Shown: piece after piece, positions 37,502 to 48,657 of the stretch | How the letters are laid out: each line of letters begins with the position of its first letter | Numbering within the stretch: the first letter of the stretch is position 1 | Source: Leptoclinus maculatus | Taxonomy: Eukaryota > Chordata > Actinopteri > Perciformes > Stichaeidae | NCBI GenBank assembly: GCA_032191485.1 | Contig: JAVDOI010000004.1 | Location: forward strand, 18,650,943 to 18,714,942 | Length of the DNA stretch: 64,000 nucleotides | Direction of reading: 5' to 3' | The notes under the pieces: generated by a model | Seen by the model: only the letters and a program-made list of their open reading frames with translations | Database searches by the model: none | Told to the model about the DNA's origin: nothing | Made by a program: the position numbers and the translations under genes

Positions 37502-39345
37502 TCAACTTCAGTGTACCCCTCAACCTCTCAAGGAACCTCCTTACATTCACAACTTTTTTTTTTATAAACAAGAACACATTCTGAATTGAGCGGAGGAATG
37601 TGTAAGTGGTGCTCACACTATGTTTGCGTACAAGGATGCGTGATGTAGGCTGGTAAGGGTATTGTAGAAGTTCAAATGATGTTCTTCCTGTTTTTACAAT
37701 TGCACTCACTGTATCATATGACTGTCCTGAATTAACCCTGGAATTAATGGTCAACACTTTTTCACTTTCCGGCATTTCTACTTCAGAAAACTCTTTTAAT
37801 GCAAAATTGTCTGTATTTTATGTTACTAGGTATCAGTTTACGGACTTGTCACTGTATCTTCTTATGGCTGTAAAGTGCTGTTGACATTGTACATGTGTTC
37901 CAATTTTAGAGATTGGATGAAATCACAATACAATAGTATTATAGCAACCAACTTACACAATGGCTGCATTTGTGTGACGTCATTGCATTAACTTAGTCAC
38001 ATTCAACCACAAGCTAGTGCAAAAATAAATTACCTTAGCCTAGCCGCAAAAAAAACACAATTGATAAGCCCTACTTTTGCCGCTGATCCTTAACAGAAAA
38101 ACACAATTTCCTGTTCCCCTACTCCTACCGCTACTAAACTGACATAGCACCACTGGAAAACACTGAGTGAAGCAGAAAAGGGACAAACAAAAGAACAAGA
38201 CGAAACAGAAGAAATAGATAGTATACGGGGAGAAAACAGTATGGCAGGATCCCGAGGGCCCGGCTGGGGGCTTTTGTAAGAGCCCATACATCAGCTGTCA
38301 CCTAATGGGCTTCCAAAGAGCCACAACAGAGAAACACAATGGACTGGACAGATGGTACCAAACAAACTGCAGTGGGTTTGATGCTATTAAAAGCTGTTTA
38401 CCTCATGCCAGACGTGTAGTGGATGCATTGTGTGATCATTTCTGAATGACCAAAGTGTGTTTGTGTTTGACCACCGGCTTCTGGTGTTTCAATAAACCCT
38501 CTGGTGTGTTTTTAGCCACCAAATAGACCATCCGTAGCTGGTCTCAGATATGTGTGTATGTGTGTGTAGTTTCTCATAATTAAGATGCAATCAAAGACAA
38601 CAAGTGATAGTGAAACCCAGTTTAATGATTGATCCGCACAAAGTGGATGCCAGACAACTCCGTAGACCATGACGAACTTTTGGCTTAAAACCAATAACTG
38701 GACAAATATAAAACAGCCCCCCCCACACCCCCTCTTTCTCTGATACTCCCTCTCATCCTCACCCCTTCATCTGCTCTCCTAAAGAGCGGCTCTGACACCT
38801 CAGAATGATGAACTCCTTCAATGCGCTGACCTTTGTCCTTCGGACTAGTCAACCGCCCTCCTGCCCTCTTCCATGTAGATGAGACAGAGACAGATGAAGA
38901 TATTTTTTGCAGCATGTGTGAGTGTCGGTGGGGACGGTGGGCGGGGATGTCATGCAAGTGACACAGTGAAATTAGTTTTGGTGTTGGTGGATGGCGACCG
39001 ACCCACCTTCAGATCAGCAGTCAACCAGAGAGATTAATCCAGACACAGGAGGCCTGTTGTGAGAGCAGTCGTGACAGGCCGTGAACGAGAGGAGAGAGAC
39101 AGGCAGGTAGACAGACAGATGGGGCGGATGGGTTTGTGACAATGATATACCTACTGAGATTGTGTCCATATATCTATCTGTGTAACTTTCAGGTTTAACA
39201 TACAGATTGTTGGACTGCTGTGGACATGAATAATGTAAAGACCAAGTTTTTTTCACCCTGACATGTAAAGATGGCCCACATTTTTGCATGGTTCCTAAAC
39301 TCTGAATCATTAACCAATTGATGTTGGTCTGGTGTCGCTCTAGCG

Positions 39346-39637
39346 CAGTTCCATTCCCAAAGACTGGGTCTGGGACCCACAAGTGGGTCGCAGGAGATTT
39401 TATTAGTGTTGATCAAAAATAATCAAATAGCCTGTTAAAAGACTTTATTTGTCTCATTCATGAAGTTCACATCTTTTAATAACACGTGTATCTCTTCAAA
39501 ATGGCGGGTTTATCCATTCAAGAGAATATAATGTGATGTGGAAATGGCAGTAAAAATGATCAGGAACGTTCATCTACACAAATTCGCTCCTCTCATGATT
39601 AATAGATATCCCCAGAAAAATAGTTTGGGAAACACTG
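39346..39637. mobile_element. Non-autonomous hAT-like transposon, about 292 bp
   Basis: The left end reads cagttccattcccaaag and continues into gggacccacaagtgggtcgc, a signature of fish hAT elements. The right end reads gtttgggaaacactg, the inverse of the terminal motif CAGTGTTTCCCAAAC. The 8-bp flanks are ctctagcg (39338-39345) and ctgttgtg (39638-39645), which agree at five of eight positions, as an old target duplication might. No transposase frame is present. Confidence 0.62.
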
Positions 39638-40899
39638 CTGTTGTGGGTGATTCCTCTGGTTGGGAAAGCAATCAACCCAATCAAAGCCTTTGCAAATTGG
39701 ACATTAGGAAGCTGTGTCAGACAGATCAGGACAACAGTCAGCAGTTTTAATGCTGTTTATGTGTTAAACCTCCTATTCTTCCTCACTTTATTACAAGTAA
39801 TGTGCTCCTTGTGATTTAACCCTAGACACATGAGAAACTAACTCATGCAAAGGTGGGAGGATGAACAATATCTAAGGGATTAGCTGCAGTAAATGTCCTA
39901 GTTAGGGTGCAAATGTTACTCCAGCCAGCTATAGCCAGAATTTAAACTCACCCTGGTGTCCGTCAGCAGTCATCTGGCCTTGGACACATGGAGTCCTTGA
40001 ACAACCCTTACAGATCCTGCTCAGTCATTGTAAGACGACCCAGATCAGAGCATTAGCTAGGTGCCTGAAATGTAAAAAGAATGTCCAGAAGTTGATGAAT
40101 ATGGTATCATTAGCCACGCTTGTCTTGCCTTCTTCGTTTTCTGCTTTAATTGGCTCCAATTTATAATTCCATCCTTTATAAATCTGTCTTGTTTCCCTCT
40201 CTAATTGGTTCAAATCAATGCATCTTACAGGTCGCATAAAAGGGAGAAAACTCATTTTTATTCTATTTAACTTCACTCATGGTTCAAATACATCCTGAAA
40301 TACCTTTGTTTTGTCAGTTATTTACAGAGTTTTGCTCCATTTTTGCCATTTTATACCATCTATAGTCATATTTTGCCATATCAAATAATAAGCGTAATGT
40401 AATTCAAGGTCCTGAATAAATCATTTTGGAAGAGAACTCTTCGTAGTTAAATTGCTAAAATCCCTGCCTCCCTGTCATACTTTTTTTACTGATTGCAGTG
40501 CTGTGGTCCATTTCTAGATGATGCTTCTGAAATTACAAAAGAATATGAGCAATGAATGCATTTAATTGATGCTCTAGTTCAAGTGCACATGTGTTTGGGG
40601 GCATATAGCAAATAATCAGTAAGACCACATCTAGCCTCTGTTGAATGTTGCTTCTGTATCATTATTCAGTACAAATATGAAAAAGAAAAATCACACCCAC
40701 AATGTTAGGATTTTACAGGAGAAATGTTAGAGTAGTAAAATATGCATGCAATTCTGACATGTCTCATTGACTCCAAATATGTAAATAATAGTCTTTTATA
40801 TGTTTTTTTATTCATTGGAACATGACTTATTGCTTCTGTATGTGCATGTGTGTGTATTCAGTTACTTTTTCAGTGGAGCTGAACACTGTTGGCAGACCT

Positions 40900-40944
<45 letters not shown>

Positions 40945-41013
40945 CGTGTGCGTCTGTTGTGTGTGCGTATGTATGCCTGTCTTCAGGTCAGCTGTCCATT
41001 CCTTGTGTTCCAG
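39638..41013 (+). other. adgrd2: Presumed adhesion GPCR intron, part 4
   Basis: AT-rich sequence without supported exons, ending in a (TG)n tract just before the candidate exon. Confidence 0.45.
40903..40942 (+). repeat. (TG)20 microsatellite
   Basis: Perfect TG tract about 45-70 bp upstream of the two candidate acceptors of the 41014-41069 exon. Confidence 0.96.
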
Positions 41014-41069
41014 AGAGACCAGAACATTCCTTGAGCCAAACCTCCAAAGGCACTCATCTGCATAGAAAG
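41014..41069 (+). CDS. adgrd2: Candidate adhesion GPCR tail exon (phase-compatible)
   Basis: A 56-bp open segment lies between the acceptor tccttgtgttccag and the donor aag|gtaact. Entered in phase 1, as the 24296-24440 exon requires, it reads (E)RPEHSLSQTSKGTHLHRK. It leaves in phase 0, as the terminal exon at 58278 requires. An in-frame alternative acceptor at 40986 (tgtcttcag) would add nine residues and start the exon at 40987. The encoded stretch is Ser/Thr/basic-rich, like the rest of the tail. Nothing here is a recognised domain. The phase fit on both sides is the main argument. It may be absent from real transcripts, in which case the terminal exon could join 20983-21036 directly, also in phase 0. 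Confidence 0.4.
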
Positions 41070-41549
41070 GTAACTGACTCCTTACACACACATCCACACA
41101 GCAGGGGGGATCAGTCACTTTAGTGGGATGTTGAGCTTTGGGTAACAGGGCAGTTCAGGGGGTCAACAGCAGCATTTGATCTTTGACCATATGACAAAAA
41201 CAGACTGAAGTCATGGGCTGTGTTGGGTTAACACATTCAACAGCAGCAGGTCTGTTAGTCCTCTCACTCAGTAAGTGCAGATCAGTTTGATTCAATTCAT
41301 TTCTCCACTTTCAATGCTGTGCATGAGTAACTGAATACAAAAAACAACTTAAAACAAAAACCATGTGGTCGTATAGAAATGTATTCATTAGAAAGGTAAT
41401 TAATTAAAATAAATGCTGCACTACTCATTCAGAAAAGTCCTTTTAGTCTTCTTTTCAATAGGCCACATCTTTATTTCATTTAAATTTAATATTGTTGAAT
41501 AAAAAAAATAGTATTGACATGATTTAGTTTGTGAAGTAATTGTTTAAAA

Positions 41550-41595
41550 AATATATATAAATATATATATATTATATATATATATATATATATAT
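41550..41595 (+). repeat. (TA)n microsatellite
   Basis: TA-rich tract with aa and tt interruptions. Confidence 0.9.
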
Positions 41596-42796
41596 GTTCT
41601 TCCAAATAATCTCTATCAAACACACACACTCAAACACACACACACACACACACGTACACTTACCAATGCTTGACTGACTGTCTTTCCACTGAAAAAAGAA
41701 TCCTAGACTCAAACTCCCTGATCACTCTCTGCATATCTCGTCCCCCTGGTGGTCAACATAGGAACAACATCACCTTAATATATCCTTTAACAAGTTACTC
41801 TCATTAAGTTAAGTTACTTTTGTTTCCGTGTTTTGTGTCCGACATTATTAAAAAAAAGAAGATATCAAGAGTAATTCTGATAATGTATGACCTTTATATT
41901 GTAGGATGTTGCTGAAATAACAGTTTTATTAAATAAGAGAGAGCACTTTATACATTTTATTTGAGAACATATTGTATTAGCCTTTGTTTACCTAGAAGAG
42001 AGTGAACTGATCATCATTTGTGCTTTTGAATCATACACTAAGAGGTTAAGTACCTTGATAAAGGGCAAATGTTTATTCTGAAAGGAGGTGAGGTCACTTT
42101 ACCTTCTGAGGTTTTTCCAGTTGATCTAGTGATTCAAAGCCAGCCATAAGTAAGTCCACTTTTTCCCCATTAAGTAGTTGCATTAATTGTTCATCAGGCT
42201 GTGTACAATGTTGGAAAAAAAGATAGACATCTGTAGTTAATTGTTAATATTTGTATAGTGTTAATTGTTTGATCAGCTATGTCCAGATAATGTCACAACA
42301 TAAAACTGGGGTTTTGTCACCCGAATTCTGTTTTTATTTTTTTTTATTTTTTTTTATATCCTGTAATAAGAAGTCTTGAGATCAGAATTCTAAGTGAAAG
42401 TGGGATAAATGTCTGAAATATAAAACAGCAGTGTTCCAGACTGAGGACGACTGCTCATGTGTACATCCACCCCCTTGATAACACAACTGGGTAATCATTT
42501 CAGCCACATTAAGAAAAAAAACGTCTCAATAAAGAATTATAATACATTTAAAGAGGCTTTATCTAAAACAAAACAGCAGATTTTGCTACTAAATACAGAC
42601 TAAAAGATCAGATTACTTTTTTCAGCTTTCCACTTTCTCCGTCTCTCCGCCTCTTTCACCCTTGGAGGACTGCTACCACACAACAATGTCCAACTGTCCT
42701 GCCTCCGATGTGATCGAAGCTGACTCTGCTCTCCACCCAGCTTTGTTTTTCTTCGCAGCCGTTGGGTGGTCCGTGTCTCCTGCTCCGTGTCTCCTG

Positions 42797-42800
<4 letters not shown>

Positions 42801-42873
<73 letters not shown>
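42801..42873 (+). repeat. (CT)36 microsatellite
   Basis: A 73-bp pure CT tract, preceded by a tandem duplication of a 15-mer (ccgtgtctcctgctc). The homopurine strand gives Arg/Glu artefact frames and could form a triplex. Confidence 0.97.
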
Positions 42874-42877
<4 letters not shown>

Positions 42878-44085
42878 ATTGTCAAGTTCACACAACGCCT
42901 GTTTCTCTTTGGGCGCTACGGGACCCAGGCATGGTCCGAAACTCAATACCAGAGTATACACAATTAAGTTCACACCAGAGGTTATTGAGTGGAAGTGTGG
43001 TCTCATTCCAGAAAGTGTGCGAGTCAGTCAAAGGATAAGAGGGTGCGAGTGTTTATGTGTGGCTGGTTAGTTGGTCAAGGTTAACTAAATGATGGGAGGT
43101 GTGCGCTTGTTATCGGGGCGGTCCTCTGGTTTCAGCACAGACAGGAGTACTGGTTTGCTGCTGCCATTTGAGACTTTCTCCTGACAGGTTGTGCTGTCCA
43201 GTCGCAATCGAATATTAGGTTTCAGGGCGTGTGGCTAGTTGTTTATAGCTGCGTTTTATTAGTGATTTGATTCATTATGTGAGATTGTTGTTGTGCCTTA
43301 TGCAAAGTTGATGTACTTCAGCTTTTCACCTGCTGCAATGTTGGGAAAGTCAAATATTTTTTGTGAACAGTCTTATATATTGTGATCCTATCAGAATAAA
43401 AGCATTATGCTTTTTTTCGGCCCCCCTGATCACTGAACTGTGAGCGATGCAGTGGCACCATGTTGTGGTTTAAAATAAAAATGACATTTATCCTTAGCTC
43501 AGGATGGTTCATAAAGACTCTAGGGTGCTTAACGTTTCAGAAATGTACAGTAATGAACTTATTAATTACTTAGTCATTTTACTTGGTAATTTTCCAAAAA
43601 TATTAGGATTTGGAAGCAAGGGGGAAGTAATGACAGTAAAACCAAACGCTATACAAGATATGTCTTTTTTTATCTTTCAATCGAATCTGCTTTCGAACCC
43701 CATGTTCTCATAATATAATATAACATAATCTATTTTTTTTATTTATTACACTTTTTTTAATCCAAATTAGAAACGTAACAGTTTTCAATAGACCAAACAT
43801 TTTTCCAAAGCATCCATATAGGCTCTTGTGATCTGTTGCATAAGACATATTCCTGATTTTGCCATGCTGAAATCACCCCAGTTGACCTTTCCAGCCTGTT
43901 GAGTGTTTCAGTGTTGGACCTGCTAGCCATAGCTCCCTCTGAGTACTATTCACACGCGATTGGGAGTCCCATGACAGGCCAGCTGGAATCTTCAATCCAC
44001 CCTCCCCAAACACTCACAAATTCTCCATGGAGCCACCACTGGCCAGCCAGCCTGTCAGTCATTCAATGGGAGGGTTACTGTATGA

Positions 44086-44086
<1 letters not shown>

Positions 44087-44128
<42 letters not shown>
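44087..44128 (+). repeat. (TG)21 microsatellite
   Basis: Perfect TG tract after gtatgaa. Confidence 0.96.
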
Positions 44129-44129
<1 letters not shown>

Positions 44130-46186
44130 TGGGGGTGTTGTTGGGGCTTCCTGTTTTGGCCTGTGTGCTTCAGTCCTTCCTGGCAGGAGGATTGCTGGTG
44201 TCTGTCAGCTATGGGACCAGCAGCAAGACACATAAAATACACATGCATTTAATAATTGTTCATGTCAAAAACCTATTATATCTGTATCATATTCTTGCCA
44301 ATATGGAAAATTCTCTAGAACAGCATTTAGGCTAGAGCATGTGACTCAAACGCTCTGCGTAGAAATCCAGACTAATTATCCTGGATAGGTTAGCAGATCT
44401 TTGAACCAAGGTGAGGTTATATTCTATTTTTTACAGACTGTTAAATTCTCCCATACCACACTGGAAAGATTTCTGGACAAACAATAAAACATGGTTCTCC
44501 ACCTGTGGCCAGCATTCCCATCATATCAGTTAATCAAAAACCCGAAGAGAGCCCTACCGCTTCTTCTCTCTCAGGCTCACTCTACAACCCACCGAGAAGC
44601 TGTAACATTACCTTCCAAAACATCTCCAATATTTTACAACATTTTGTTAACTTGTAAAACATATTGAAACCATTAAAAGACACCACACACATTCACACAT
44701 GTGGGTGAAAAGTTATTCATGACAAATGCGTTGATATGGTAACTGAAAAGCTTTTTGTAAACGTGTACATTACATTTCAGTAAATGTTCGATGAAGTATT
44801 ATACTCTCTTCCCCATGAAGAAAATATGCCCTTCACTTTCGTACAGACCCGGGGATTCGCCATAGAGAGAACAAATATACATATTTAGGCCAACATTTTG
44901 CTAATTTGTGCGCACAAGATATAATTTGTTCCCTCTATTTAATTAAATCTTTCCCATGTTTTGGTTTCCGTACGCACAAGATAAGTGTATATACATAGAG
45001 CCAGCACAGCGCATCCCGCTGGGGGTCTCTAACTGGAGTAATGTTGCATATTGTCAAACAGCAATTACGCACGGCAGATCTGCTGGTGTACATTCTGTAA
45101 AACCAGCATTTTATAAATAAATAAAGAATCCCCGTGCTTATGTGCACATCAAACCGTCGATTTGATTCATTATGCTACACAGATTCTTCTGCACATCAAT
45201 AGGCATGTAGGGGGAAAATTGTGTATCACTTAAAACATCTCACTCCGCTTATTACTCCCTCGTGACCGGTCTGTTCCTGCCAGTCTTTCCACCTGCATGT
45301 CATCTTTTTTTAAACGAGGCTGGCTGGCTTGCAGCTCCACATTTTTATTTATAATAGCCTACAGGTACATGTGTGGCTGGCGGTGAGCAAACATGATGTG
45401 AGAGAGATTGTTTCGGGATCAAAAACTGTCAAGTGCGTCATGACATGGAGCGCTCTGTGATTGAAGAAGGTGAAAGTAATGCATGTGATAAGCCGTGATT
45501 GTCCAGCATCTAATGCACCCACCTATTATAACACCTTCTTTCTGATCCCCACCCAGTGCCCAGGTGCGCCAAGTGAGTAGCGGTGTGTGGACATTTCTCG
45601 AGCCTAAGATGCGGAGGTGATCGACTCTACATTTCTGCAGTGGCAGAATATCATCGGGAGTTTGGTTTTGAAAGCATCAGCTCTTTATTGGGTTTTGCTG
45701 TCATTTACCGTTGGTTGCGTTTGTTTCTCTCCTCTCCTCTGATCTCTGTGTTTCTCGAAGGGCGGACCTTGCACACACAGTGCACACTCGGCATACCATT
45801 AACATGTTGCGCTCGCTACCAATATAACAATGTTGGGCTGTGCTGATATTCAAACATGGTGTTGTTAACCCTTGTTGGGAGATACAATGACTTTAAACCA
45901 AGTAATAGTAGAAAAACTATGAGAAGGGAAAAGTCTGCTATCCAGTGAGTGAGGATTCACAACTACTAGTGAGCTGGCCAAGAAATTACCAAAAGTGTGT
46001 TTGGCACGCTCCACATGCACTTGGCAGTGCCCACCTGACTGCAATCTGGTCACGCCGCTGGAAGAGTTACCGTTCCAAAAAGTTCCCCTCCCCTTCAACC
46101 AAAACGTGGGAACGATTTAATTTAATTATTGTGACAAATTACATCTTGTGCACACAAATTAGTAAATGAAGGCCTCGGTATATACA

Positions 46187-46187
<1 letters not shown>

Positions 46188-46218
<31 letters not shown>
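46188..46218 (+). repeat. (TA)15 microsatellite
   Basis: Perfect AT dinucleotide tract after atacagt. Confidence 0.95.
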
Positions 46219-46221
<3 letters not shown>

Positions 46222-46439
46222 ATCTCTATGGCCACTCCAGAGCTCTGTTACAAAGAGATTTGGTGTATTATGGTAAAATGCCTTTCACAGAGAATATAAT
46301 CTAGTACTTTTTCCACTCCTGCTCACTCACATACTCCAACATCCACTTAAACATATGCACAATCTGTTGTTTATATCACACACACACACGCATACACTAA
46401 CTCATGCCTCTTCATGAGAGGTGGGTATGTCTTGGGGGG

Positions 46440-46620
46440 GGAGCACCAGTCATGTTCCATTAATCCGAAGCAACCAGTGGTGATTGATCAATTAGCCCTG
46501 CTTAAAGCTGGGGCTCAGGCTGATCAATAGCACTGATCACCAGCCAAAGGTTTTTCATTAAGACCTGCTGCTCTGCATGAGCAGACTCCATTAGCATAGA
46601 CCAAATGGACTGCGAGGAAT
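46440..46620. promoter_or_regulatory. Candidate conserved noncoding element in receptor intron
   Basis: It contains TTAATCCG (46460, an Otx/bicoid-type TAATCC), TGATTGATCAATTAG (46481-46495) and two further TGATCA/TGATCAC words, then CATTAAGACC and CCATTAGCAT. Motif density is high and the sequence is complex; no frame. One of the best enhancer candidates by texture. Confidence 0.4.
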
Positions 46621-47006
46621 GCAAATACTAGAGTGAAAACGTACACACACACACACACACACATAGGCCACATAGCTTTGCCCCATAACTAGTGTATATG
46701 CATGCATGAAGGAGAAAGAAATATATAGAATCATCATTGTTATAGTGTGTGTCACATATTACTGAACTAAGTTCTATTGGATTATACAGTTATTGTGTCT
46801 ACCCTTCTTATAGCAAAAGTAATGAGAGTTTAATTTATAAATTAGGTGTTCCCCCTTTTCCCCTTGAATTTACCTCCATAAAATTCCACAAATTTAACTC
46901 CAGCATTACATTTTACAACAATGTGGAGTTATCTGGTATTTAAAAAAAACATTTTCTGAAATTTGTAAATATTGAACGGTGAATTAATTTGCCTTATGGT
47001 ATGATC

Positions 47007-47044
47007 TATGATATAGCGAAGACTTGGGTCTTCGCTATATCATA
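47007..47044. repeat. Perfect 17-bp hairpin with 4-nt loop, followed by T10
   Basis: The left arm tatgatatagcgaagac (47007-47023) and right arm gtcttcgctatatcata (47028-47044) are exact reverse complements around ttgg. Six bases later a run of ten T residues begins (47051-47060). The layout resembles a terminator or the end of a small Pol III transcript, but no A/B boxes were recognised upstream. Confidence 0.9.
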
Positions 47045-47606
47045 ACGCCCTTTTTTTTTTATAAATAACTGAATCCCTTCAAAACAATGTGGGTGTATTA
47101 ATAGCAGAGGTTATGCATCCAGCTGATACTTCCATGTTGTTTCGTATATGCTGCTAGCTATTTGTCTTCTAATTGATTATGGGTGGACCACTGATAAGTG
47201 AGACGGCCTTGTTACCACAATGTCAAAAGCAGCACTCATGAGCTCAGAATGATACTTTGAGCAAACTCTTCCTTTCTACATGGTTAGGATGCTCTGGAGA
47301 AGAAAAAAAATGATGTACTAAAATATAAACATGCAGTATATGAGTCACTTACCTCAAAATAGTCTTTATAGTACCATAATGAGCATGTCTGGCAGTATTT
47401 CCCTTCCAGCCCACTCATTGTCAATCTTTTTATTAGTTACCTGAACAACAGCGGATGTTGCCGCAACAACAGCGACATTTCTCATCCACGCCCCGATCAA
47501 ACCCACGGGATCATCCGCAGCTTAAAAAAAGAAACACACCGGCCAGCTACCCACTGACAAACTCACCTTTCTCACCCTTTCTTAACCCTCAGTGGGGTCG
47601 AGAGCC

Positions 47607-47625
47607 ATTGTTTCGCATAAACAAT
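47607..47625. promoter_or_regulatory. Inverted Sox-type motif pair
   Basis: attgttt and aaacaat form a perfect 7-nt inverted repeat with a 5-bp spacer (cgcat). Each half contains the Sox core AACAAT. The flanks (cctcattgaattag) are ordered and non-repetitive. Dimeric SoxE sites usually have the halves in the opposite orientation, so function is uncertain. Confidence 0.3.
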
Positions 47626-47908
47626 CCTCATTGAATTAGAAACTGGCTGCATGCTTTGTTCGGTGAGGCCGATGCGTACTGCTGTCATGGGTCCTATCGT
47701 TAATGTGCCATCACTGCACCTCACATCCTCAGCAGACACAGGCAGCGCTGAGCTTATTTCCTCCATCTGTAGGTGAATATGTGCGCACGTACGCATCTGT
47801 GTGTGTGCGTGTGTGTGTGTGTGTGCGCGCACATGAAACAGTGACAGTGTATAAGTGTGTTAGTTGATGGGGTGAATGAGCGAGAGAGGAGGTTGGCGGG
47901 CCGGTCAT

Positions 47909-47914
<6 letters not shown>

Positions 47915-47950
<36 letters not shown>
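47915..47950 (+). repeat. (TG)17 microsatellite
   Basis: TG tract after cattgtgtt; a separate GTGCG-rich patch lies at 47799-47830. Confidence 0.95.
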
Positions 47951-47951
<1 letters not shown>

Positions 47952-48629
47952 TAGTCAGCATTAAATCTCTCAACAGAGAAGAGAGCAAATAAGCTTTGTG
48001 GCATAGGGTGCTTTGGTCACTGGTTTACACACCCACACAATCTGTAATCGAGTCTAACCAAATCTATGACAGACTGTAACAAAAGATGATGGTAATCAGT
48101 TACCACTGATAAGGAAAGTGTGCAAAATGACAGATTTACCTTTTAAGGGCACGAAACAAACAAGCTACAGGGAGTGGAAAAATATCTAATGAATACTAAA
48201 ATAATACTACCTTTGTAAAGCCTAAAATGTTCTTTTTTTTGTTGATACTGTTTCTTTAAGGCATTAAAATCACCTTGACAGTAGGTTACGTTTGTAGTGT
48301 TTGTATTGGATTTCATAATTTGTATTCGTCCGAAAAAGAGAGGTCATTAGAGTTAGAACAAGGTTAAGGGTTGGGTAAGGCTAAGGGATAGAGAGAGAGA
48401 GAGAGAGAGAATCAAGAATCTTCAAGAGGAGATGCCCAGAAGTATGGTAACACAAACGTGTGTGTGTGTGCTTCTAACTATGTGTGTTTTAACGGAAAGG
48501 AAGGGAGTTGGTCTCAGAGATACTGAGGCAGACAGGAAGAGATCATCCTGGTGTTACCATTGCTGGGGTTGAGGCCTCTGGCTCTCCAGGCCCATACATA
48601 GTGCACACGCAGGTTATTGCTCATACGCT

Positions 48630-48657
48630 CACACACACACACACACACACACACACA
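48630..48657 (+). repeat. (CA)14 microsatellite
   Basis: Perfect tract after tacgct. Confidence 0.95.

Larger units (their letters stand above)
35013..39345 (+). other. adgrd2: Presumed adhesion GPCR intron, part 3
   Basis: No exon supported. It contains (CTG)9 at 35497, a poly(C) run at 37486-37501 and T-runs near 36563 and 36672. A 160-codon minus-strand open frame (37293-37775) crosses the poly(C) tract as a Gly run and shows no known motif. Confidence 0.5.
41070..46439 (+). other. adgrd2: Presumed adhesion GPCR intron (last), part 1
   Basis: No exon supported. It holds a (TA)n block at 41550-41595, a CA tract at 41632-41653, a 73-bp (CT)n at 42801, a (TG)n at 44087 and a (TA)n at 46188. 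An ordered block at 45240-45560 may be regulatory. Confidence 0.45.

Noticed and set aside
37293..37775. 160-codon minus-strand open frame
   Set aside because: No recognisable motif, runs through the poly(C) tract as a Gly string, atypical composition and no splice or promoter context; most likely chance.
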